Source of the DNA: Mitsuaria sp. PDC51
Lineage (GTDB): Bacteria > Pseudomonadota > Gammaproteobacteria > Burkholderiales > Burkholderiaceae_C
Length of the DNA stretch: 64,000 bases
Direction of reading: 5' to 3'
Assembly (NCBI RefSeq): GCF_900113225.1
Contig: NZ_FOZE01000001.1
Span: forward strand, 2,232,001 to 2,296,000
The notes beneath the pieces are model-generated. The model had not been told where the DNA came from. It searched no databases and saw nothing but the letters and a program-made list of their open reading frames with translations. How positions within the stretch are numbered: the first letter of the stretch is position 1; every line of letters starts with the position of its first letter. Position numbers and translations under genes: made by a program. Shown in pieces: positions 35,960-44,400 of this stretch.

Positions 35960-36804
35960 CACTTGAAGACGCAGCTGCGCGCGATGTGGCTGGCGTTGGT
36001 GTCCCTGGGAGGGTCGCTGCCCTTGCCCGTGCCCACGTAGGTGTCGCACCGGGTCTTGGAGCCGGCGTAGACCAGGTCGACGATCGTGGCCACGTCGTAC
36101 TGCCCGGAGATGCCGGACTTGCTGTCGTAGCTGCTGTTCACGCCCACCGCGGCCACGTTCAAGGTGCCCAGCCGGACGCCGGAGACGGTCGCCTTGCGCG
36201 CGTACTGGGTCGAGCAGTTGCCGCAGGAGCGGTAGAGCTTGCCCACGTTGTCGGCATAGAAGTCGGAGATGACCAGCGTGCCGTCGCCGTTGTGCTGGAA
36301 GACCTTGTCGGCGGCCTTGAAGGCGGCACCGCCGGAGATGGTCAGCTTGCTGGTGACACCGCTGAGCTTGAGCAGCGTCGCCGCGTCCTCGCCCACATCG
36401 GCCCAGTACACGTTGGTGATGTTGCACACGCCATGGCAGTGGACCCCGTCCGCCCCGCCGGCCGCGAGGTTGGTGCCGGAGCCCAGCGCGCCGTCGCCGA
36501 TCACGACGTTCTTCAGCGTCGCCCCATTGTTCAGCTTGAACATGGGGATCTGGCTCTCGCTCTGGGTGCCCTTCATGTTGGACGTGCTTCCCACGAGGCA
36601 GACCCACTTGCCGTACTTCGCCACGCCGTCCCAGGTGGTGCCCGCGGGCACGTCGATGGTGGCGTTCACCGAGACCTTCGTGCAGCTGGGCACCGAGCGC
36701 GCCGCCGGTGCCGCGTGAGCCAGCGCGGCTCCCGCGAGCAGGGCCAGGCCCGACAGGATCCGGAGCCACGCGCGCCGGGAGGTCCATCGAATCGATGAAG
36801 TCAT
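35959..36804 (-). CDS. Secreted PL3-family pectate lyase
   Basis: 281 residues. The signal peptide runs to about residue 32 (LSGLALLAGAALAHA). One polysaccharide lyase family 3 domain follows, a short parallel beta-helix. Diagnostic blocks in order are GATLKNVVIGDGALGSGTN, ADGVHCHGVCNITNVYWADV, GEDAATLLKLSG, KAADKVFQHNGDGTLVISDF and GKLYRSCGNCS. The acidic cluster around ADVGEDA is the calcium-binding part of the family. It should cleave polygalacturonate by beta-elimination outside the cell. AAAGGA precedes the ATG by six bases. The 265-bp gap upstream (36,805-37,070) holds its promoter region and no gene I can support. It is followed by the overlapping membrane-anchored protein. Confidence 0.92.
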   Translation of the reverse strand: MTSSIRWTSRRAWLRILSGLALLAGAALAHAAPAARSVPSCTKVSVNATIDVPAGTTWDGVAKYGKWVCLVGSTSNMKGTQSESQIPMFKLNNGATLKNVVIGDGALGSGTNLAAGGADGVHCHGVCNITNVYWADVGEDAATLLKLSGVTSKLTISGGAAFKAADKVFQHNGDGTLVISDFYADNVGKLYRSCGNCSTQYARKATVSGVRLGTLNVAAVGVNSSYDSKSGISGQYDVATIVDLVYAGSKTRCDTYVGTGKGSDPPRDTNASHIARSCVFK

Positions 36805-37070
36805 GGAACTGTCCTTTGAAGAATGAATGAGGGAGAGCGGCAGGCGCGTGCGCGCCTGGACGGGAGGGTCGGCAGGACCCGCGCGCTCGAGGGCTTGGAC
36901 GTTCCATGACCTTCACGGGACCTCGCGGAGGGAGGCGTGCGTGGCTGGAGCCCGGGTGACGGCCGTCAGGGCCGACGTGTCCGAGGGCGGTCAGCGGCTG
37001 TGGCTGACGCCCTCCTGAGGATCGGGCCATTGTGAGGAGGGCGGCCCGCTTCGGACATCTGTAAGAACTG

Positions 37071-38447
37071 TCAGGGCGCGCCGGGCGGCGACGCCTCGAT
37101 GTCGCCGCCGGCGCTCGTCGCGAAGTAGGCCACGCGCAGCACCGCGGGCCCCCTTGGCGCGATGGCCGGCTGCCCGAGGCGCTGGACCTGCACGCCGGAG
37201 ATGCGCAGCTCCAGCGCCGCGTCCCGCGGGTCGACGCCCGCGAACAGCACCGCGTGGCTTCCGTCCGGCGCCAGGCGCGAGGTGGTGGCGCCCGGTCGCC
37301 AGCCGAGCTGCTGGAAGTAGCGGGCCAGTTGTCCGCCAGCCTCGACCATGCGCTGGCGCTGGGCCTCGTCGGGGGCGTTGCCGGTGGACCAGACGACGTT
37401 GACGTGGATCAGCCGGTGCGAGGTCGCGCCCAGGAGGTAGCTGATCGTCGCGGCGCCCGGACCGGGCTCGAGCGCGGCCAGCCGCAGCACCAGCGCGCGG
37501 GTGCCCTCGGTCGGGTGCCCGGTCACCTGCAGCGCGTCGGCCGCGGCCCCGAAGTCCCGCGCGATCGCGGCGCGCAGCTCGTCCTCGTCCATCCCGAAGC
37601 GCGCGGAGCGGAAACCGGTCACGCGGTGCGGCGCGACGGGCTGCACCGGCTCGGAGGCGGACGCGGCGGACGCCGTCGCCGGCGCGGAGGCCGGGTTCGG
37701 TGCCGCCGCCAGCCGCAGCCGCAGCATCGACGGCCCCGGCGGCGCGACGCGGTGTTCGCGCGCGCGTGCCGGCGAGGCGGCCGTGCGAGCCCGCGGTTCG
37801 ACGTCCACATCGACGCCGGTCAGCCGGATCTCGGCGCCCGCGCCCTCGGCATCGCGGCCGGCGAACACGATCAGCGTGCCGTCGGGCAGCAGGCGGCCGC
37901 GCGCCGTCGCCAGCGGCGGCCAGCGCCAGCCGGCCATCGTCGCGCCGACCGCCTTCGCGGCCTCGACCAGCGCCGTGCGCTGCGCCGCGGTGGCGGGGCC
38001 GTCGGTCCGCCATTCGGCATCGATGGCCACCAGCCGGCCGCCGGGCGTGCCGCCATCTGTGCCGCCATGTGCGCCGAAGTGGTAGCGCAAGCTGCCCGGC
38101 AGCGCCGCCGGCGCGAGCGACGGCACCTGGATCGTCCAGGCGACGCCGCCCGTTTCCGGATCGGCGTCCTCGCGCAGCGACGCGAGGGCCTTGGGATGTT
38201 CCCGGCCTATCACCGCGCGCAGCTCGGCGACGCTCATGCCGAAGCGGGCACCGCCGTGGCCGGTGATGCGGTAGGGCGCGCCCTCGACGAGGTAGCGGGT
38301 CGGCTGGCCGGTCAGCGACACCTCGAATGGTCCCTCCGGCGCGACCTGCGCCGCGCAGGTCGTCGCGGCGAGCAGGGCCAGCAGCGCGGCGACCGGGGAC
38401 CGTACGGCACGGGACAGGCCTTGCCGCCAGGCCGCACGGGTGATCAT
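37071..38447 (-). CDS. Secreted protein with two copies of an unknown domain, third gene of the second TPS operon
   Basis: 458 residues, not recognised. The start at 38,447 is set by a perfect AGGAGG six bases upstream; earlier in-frame ATGs at 38,462 and 38,453 overlap or abut that sequence. Signal peptide to about residue 33 (ALLALLAATTCAAQ). Two homologous halves, about 58-250 and 273-450, each run from an RITGHGGARFGMSVAEL- or RVTGFRSARFGMDEDEL-like block, through a RYHFGAH or SYLLGAT strand and a LLPDGTLIVFAG or LAPDGSHAVLFAG strand, to a closing PSMLRLRLAA or PAVLRVAYFA strand. A Pro/Ala-rich linker joins them. It follows the tpsA2 stop directly. It may bind or process the adhesin at the surface or in the periplasm; no direct evidence. 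Confidence 0.72.
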   Translation of the reverse strand: MITRAAWRQGLSRAVRSPVAALLALLAATTCAAQVAPEGPFEVSLTGQPTRYLVEGAPYRITGHGGARFGMSVAELRAVIGREHPKALASLREDADPETGGVAWTIQVPSLAPAALPGSLRYHFGAHGGTDGGTPGGRLVAIDAEWRTDGPATAAQRTALVEAAKAVGATMAGWRWPPLATARGRLLPDGTLIVFAGRDAEGAGAEIRLTGVDVDVEPRARTAASPARAREHRVAPPGPSMLRLRLAAAPNPASAPATASAASASEPVQPVAPHRVTGFRSARFGMDEDELRAAIARDFGAAADALQVTGHPTEGTRALVLRLAALEPGPGAATISYLLGATSHRLIHVNVVWSTGNAPDEAQRQRMVEAGGQLARYFQQLGWRPGATTSRLAPDGSHAVLFAGVDPRDAALELRISGVQVQRLGQPAIAPRGPAVLRVAYFATSAGGDIEASPPGAP

Positions 38448-38453
38448 GGACAT

Positions 38454-38459
38454 CCTCCT
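38454..38459 (-). promoter_or_regulatory. Ribosome binding site deciding the start of the duplicated-domain protein
   Basis: Perfect AGGAGG on the minus strand, six bases before ATG 38,447 and overlapping the tpsA2 stop region, so translation is probably coupled. Confidence 0.7.
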
Positions 38460-41400
38460 CATCGACCGCCCCCGGCGACGTAGGTGACCTGGCCGTCCAC
38501 GACGGCCAGTTGCACGCCGAGCTGCCGGGACAGCCCCTGAAGCGCGCTTTCCTCGTCGCGGTTGGCCTGGACGAAGTTGCCGCTGTGCGACATCTCGATC
38601 GCCGCTTTCGGGTCGGTCTTCAGCAGGTCCAGGAAGCGGGCCTGGTCGGTCTGCTCCTTCTTGATCAGGGTCTGCGTGCGACTCAGCAGCTGGTTGTAGG
38701 TGTTGAAGAAGTTCTGCATGGCGTCCCAGTCGGTCCGGGCGTCGGGGTTGCTGTCGTAGTTCCACGGCCGGTCGCGCCACCGGGTGTTGCCGGCCAGGTA
38801 GTTGTAGCGCTCGACCGGATCGCTGATCGAGGCCGCATGGCGCGAGTCGGCCTCCGAGTAATGGTTGTCGGGCTCCCGGTGATTCATGCCGAAGGCGTTG
38901 ATGACGAAATCGCCGACCGGCGAGTTGGCGATCGCGCCCGCCAGTCCCATCGGGTCGATGGAGAAGTTCAGCGACAGGCCCAGCCCGCCGAAGCCCAGTT
39001 GCGCGCCGAGGTCCAGCGAGACGCTGATCGCGCCGTCCGACAGGCCGACCGAGTAGTTGAAGGTGCCGCCGATGGAGCCCGGCGTGTAGACCGTCGCGCC
39101 GCCGCCGACCGAGCCGGTGCTGCCCGACACACCGGCCGAGACGCCCGCCGACGAGCCCACGCCCACCGCGTTGTCGAAGCGCTGCACGACCTGCCCGTCG
39201 CGCAGCGTGTACTGCTCGTCGGCGCGCGCGTAGACGAAGGTGCTGACCGTCGTGTCCGCATGCGCGTCACCCAGGCCGTCCACGTGGCCGCTGGCGCCGG
39301 CCTGCGCCGACACGCCGGCGCGCGCCTCGGCGCCGATCCGCAGCCCGTTGCGTCCCAGCGAGCCGATCGCGTAGGCGTCGCCCTGCGCGCCGAACATCAC
39401 GTAGCCGGGACCGGTGGTGATGGTCACGTCCACATGCGCATCGGCGCTGGCTTCGAGCCGGACGCCGGTGATGCCGAACTTGGCCAGGCCGGCGATCTCG
39501 CCGCTGGCCTGGGCCGACAAGTCGGCTCCGCCCAGATCGACGCTCCCTTCCACCACGCCGCTGGCGCGGCCGGAGACGCCTCCGCCGGTCGGACCGAGCG
39601 CCACGCCGCCGACGATGCCGGTGGCGTCGATGTTGCGTCCGAAGTCCTCCTCCTGCCCGCTGCCGCTGCTGCGGAACTGGCCGTTCAGCGGCGGCGCCAC
39701 CGGCAGGGCCGGCGAGGCGACCGGCGCGACGGTCGGGATGACCGGCGGCGTCGGCAGCGGCTCGACCAGCCCCAGCCCCAGCGAGCTCGACGCGAAGACG
39801 TCCAGCGTCCCCGCCGGGCCGTCGCCGACGCGGTAGTCATGCGTATCGGCCCCCGTCAGGCCGGTGACCCGGAAGGTGTAGCGGCCGACCGTCAGCTGCC
39901 TCAGGTCGGAAACCGGCCGGCCCTGGGGATCGTAGGCAGTGACGATCGGCGCGATGTCCAGGCGGCCGGTGATCGGGCCCTGCAGGTCGGACAACGTCGC
40001 CTCGCCGGGCGTGCCGTACAGCTGGCCCAGGAACACGCCGCTGCTGACCGTGTAGCTCAGCGGCATTGGCAGAATCTTGTAGAGGCCGGGCCGGCTGCCG
40101 CTGTCGGCGATCCGGTAGTTCTTCGCCGAGTCGCCGGTCAGGCCGGTGAGGACCTCGAAATAGGTGCCGACATGGGTGCTGCCGTCGATCGTGATGAGCT
40201 GGCCGGTGAGGTCGGTGAAGGCGACGTTGCCGCCGAGCGTGTCGCCGGACAGCACGCCCTGGAATGTCGTCGCGCCCGGCAGGTAAGGCAACGGCGTGCA
40301 GCCGGACGGCGTGCAGGCGCGGGTGTAGTTGCCGTAGACGCCTTCGGCGTCCTTGATGCCGTAGATCACGTCGCGTCGCGCGATCGAGACCCGGCCGCCG
40401 ATCGGATCGACGACGTAGTTGCCCCGCCGGCTGCCGGTCAGCGACGCGCTCCAGAGGTGGTCGCCGGCATCCACGCGCGTGGCGTAGTTCAGCGTGCCGT
40501 TGCCGCTGAGGAGCTGCTGCGACTGGAACCCGTCGCCGGCCTCGAGGCGCACGCCGACGTCGTCGCCGGGCAGCACGCCCGACAGCGCGCCCAGCGTGAG
40601 CGCATCGCCGTAGACCGCGGTGGTGCTCGCGGCCGGCGTGAAGGTGAGCGGCTTGCGCGCGATCGTCAGCGGTGCCGACGCGCCCGGGGTCGACACGAAG
40701 ACGTAGTTCTTCGTGTAGTCGGGCATGCCGCTGAAGCCATTCTCCAGATGCAGGCCGGTGACCTGCTGGGTGTAGCTGCCCGCGTTGCTGCGGTCGTTGT
40801 AGGTCAGGAAGCCGCTGGCGCCCACAACGTCGAAGTTGGGCTTGACCCAGTTCTGCTCGCCATTGACCAGCCCCCAGACCGACACGGACGGTGCCACGTA
40901 GCTGCCGTAGACGGTGCTGATCGGGTCGATGGTGACGGTGACCGGCTTGGGCGCGATCGTGACGGTGCCGGCATCCCCGCCGCTGACGTAGTTCGCCGCG
41001 TCGCGTCCGCTCAGCCGCGGCACGTAGCGATACGTGCCGACCGCCAGCGAGGTGGACAGCGCCGTGTCCCGGCCGTCGAGGACCGGCAGGCCCTGGACCT
41101 GGGTCGGCACGACGACATTGGTCATGAAGACCTCGTCGCCCGGCAGCACGCCGCCGGTCAGGCGCAACTGCGGCAGCGTGTCGCCGTAGGTCACGCTCAG
41201 GCTGCCGGGATCCATCGCGCGCTGGAGGCTGCGCGGCAGCACCGTGAGCTGGCCGCTGCGCGACAGCGGCAGGCCGGGCGCGCCGAAGTTCTCCGGGCTC
41301 AGGGCGTAGTTCCCCGCTTCCGCGCCCGCCAGCCCGGTGGCGTGGATGCCGTACTGGCCCGCCGGCATCCGCCCGTTGCTGGCGGGCACGCCAGCGATCG

Positions 41401-44400
41401 CCGTTGTCACCGAGACCGTGTCGCCCGCCAGCACACCGTACAGGTTGCCCCCCGTCGCCGGCAGCGCGTCGCCATAGGTGCTGGCGGTGTTGTCGATCAC
41501 GGCCGTGAGCAGCTTGGGTACGACGCGGAAGGTGCTGGTGGACGCGCGGAGCATCACGTAGTTGCCCTTGTCCGCGCCCAGCAGCTCGCTGTCGACGACG
41601 TACGTGCCAGGGGTCAGGCGCGCGGGCAGCGTGGTCGAGCGGCCGCCGGGGAGATCGGCCCAGGCGCCGAGCGCGACGTCGTCGCCGGCGAAGGCGTTGA
41701 GGAGCTCGGTCCTGATGGTGTAGCTGGCCGCGGACCCGTAGGTGGGCGACACGTCGGTGTGATCCGTCCCTTGCACCCAGGCCGCATTCGCCACCACGGC
41801 AGGCGTGATCCTCAGCGTCGCGAAGCGGTTGCCGTCCGCGGCCATCACGTAGTTGCCGGCGTCCGCGCCCTCCAGACCGGTGGCGCTGAAGGTGTAGGTG
41901 CCGACGTTGAGCCGCCCCGTGCGGGACCGCGTGAGCGGCGTGGTGGCGGTCGTCACCGCGACCTGGTCGCCGGCCAGCAGGCCGTTGATGCTGCCGCTGG
42001 CCCGCGGCGTGTCGCCCGTCCCGTAGGTGAGCGCCCGGTCCATGAAGCTGTCGTGGAAGCCGCCGAACATCGTGAAGTAGCCCTGCACTGTGACCGTGAC
42101 TGGCTTGGGCGCGACGGTGAGCGTGCCCGTCGTCGAGCCTGTCTCGGTGGGGACGTAGTTGGCCGCATCGGCGCCGGTGAGGCTGCGCAGGCCCAGCGTC
42201 CAGGTGCCCGCCGCGGTGCGCTCGGCGGGCGCGAGGCCGCTGGCGAGCAGGACGGCCGGACCGGCGCCGACGCTGTCGCCGGCCAGCACGCCCTGAACGG
42301 TCACCGCACCCGGCGTCGCCGCGGTGCCATAGGTCGACGAGGCATCCTGCGCGATGTAGCTGATCGGCCGCGGCTGCACGGTCAGCGTGCCGGGCGCGTT
42401 GCCCGCGCTGGCCAGCAGGTAGTTCGGATTGCCGGTGAGCGCGGTGACCGTCTCGGTGTAGGCGCCGGCGCCGGTGCGCGCGCTCAGCGTGACCGGCGTC
42501 GAGCCCGCGAGGACCGCGGCCGTGTAGCCGACCGAGTCGCCGGCGAGCACGTTGTTCAACGTCACCGCGCCAGTCGTGGCGAGGTTGCCGTAGACCGAGC
42601 TCGCACTGGCCACCGAGAAGGTGACCGGACGCGGCGTCACGGTGAGCGCGCCCGCCGTATTGCCGCTGCCGGCGAGCAGGTAGTTGGCCGCGTCGGGGCC
42701 GCTCAGGCCGGCGACGCCCGCCCACCAGCTGCCGCCAACCGTCGGCCGGGCGACCGGCGCGCCGCTGCCGTCCAGCGCGGTCAGCGCCGGGCTCACCGAT
42801 GCGCCGGGCAGCAGTCCGTCGAGGACCGTGACGTTGGTCGACGCGGTCGGCGCATTGCCGTAGATCGCCGAACCCGCCGCGACGCTCCAGGTGATCGGCT
42901 TGGGCGTGACGGTCCACGTGCCGTTCGTGTTGCCCGCGGCGGCGATCGTGTAGTTGCCGGCGCCCGCGCCCGACAGGGAGCCGGCGAGCACCGTCGAGGT
43001 GTAGGTCCCCGCGCGGGAGCCCGCGTCCAGCAGCCAGAGATTGCCGCCCGATTCGATCGCCGGGGCGGCTGTGATCTGATCGCCCGCGACCACGCCGGAG
43101 AGCGCCGGCATCGCGCCGCTCTGCGGCGTGCCATAGACGTTGCTGCCGGTGGCCGCGACATAGGTCAGCGCCTTGGGCAGCACGTTGACGGTCGTCGCGG
43201 TGTTGCCGCTGCCCGCGATCACGTAGTTGCCGGCGTCCGCGCCGGTCAGCCAGAGCAGCGTCGTGGCGTACTGGCCCACCGGCCACGCCTGCGAATGACC
43301 GCTGCCAGCGTCCACGCGCAGCGCGTCGACCTTCTGGAAGCCGGCGACGACGTCTCCCGCCAGCACGCCGTTGAGCACCGGCGAGGGCAGCGCGAGGCCG
43401 TAGACCTGGTCGACCGTGGTGCCGGTGTAGGTGACCGGCTTCGGGGCGACGACGAACTGCCCGGGCGTGTTGCCGCTGGCGGCGAGCGCGTAGTTGCCGG
43501 CCTGCGGGCCGGTCAGCGCGGACACGATCGCGGTGTAGGTGCCGGCGCGGGTCGTCGCGGCCGGCGCGAACACGGTCGAGCCGCCGTCGGCGCTGGGCGA
43601 GACGGTGCCGTTCACGACGTCGCCGGCCAGCACGCCGCTGAGCGCCGCGCCGCCGAGCGTGCCCAGCGTCCCGTAGACGCCGCCGCCCGCGCCGACCGAC
43701 CAGGTCAGCAGCTTCGGGTCGACGCGATAGACGCCGTCGTGGTTGTTGACCGTGCCCACGGTGTAGTTGGACGCGGAGGCGCCGCCCAGCGAAGTGACCG
43801 AGGCGACGTAGCTGCGCGCGGCCAGGCGGTCGTTCACCGCGACAGGCGTGCCGCCGGACGAGAGTCCGACCACCGGCGTCACGTCGTCGCCAGCCAGCAC
43901 GCCGCCGATGAAGGCCGTGGGCATCGTGTGTGTCGAGCCATAGGTCTGCGAGCCGTTGCCGACGACGTAGTCCAGCGGCTTCTTCGCGATCGACAGCTGG
44001 GCGCTCACCGTGCCCGACAGGTCCAGCGTGTAGTTGGAGGCCGCGCTGCCGCCGAGGCCGGTCAGCGTGAAGTTCCAGCTGCCCGCGCCGACCCGGTCGG
44101 CGAAGCCGTAGCCGGCGCCGTTCGCGCTCATGGCGACGCCGCCTTGCGCGCCGAGCGTCGCGATCGGCGCGACGTTGTCGCCGTTCACGACGCCGGCCAG
44201 GCTCACGACCGCGCCCGGCAAGCCATAGACATGGCTGCCGTTCGAGACAGTCGGTGTCAGCGCGCGGCGCGTGATCGTGAGCGGCAGCGTCGCCGCGCTC
44301 AGGTCGATGAAGAAGTTGCCGACGGCCGCCGAGTCGATCGCTGCAGATCCGGTGGCCGACAGCGTCAGCGTGCCGCTGCCCGCGGGCGCGGTGACGCCGG

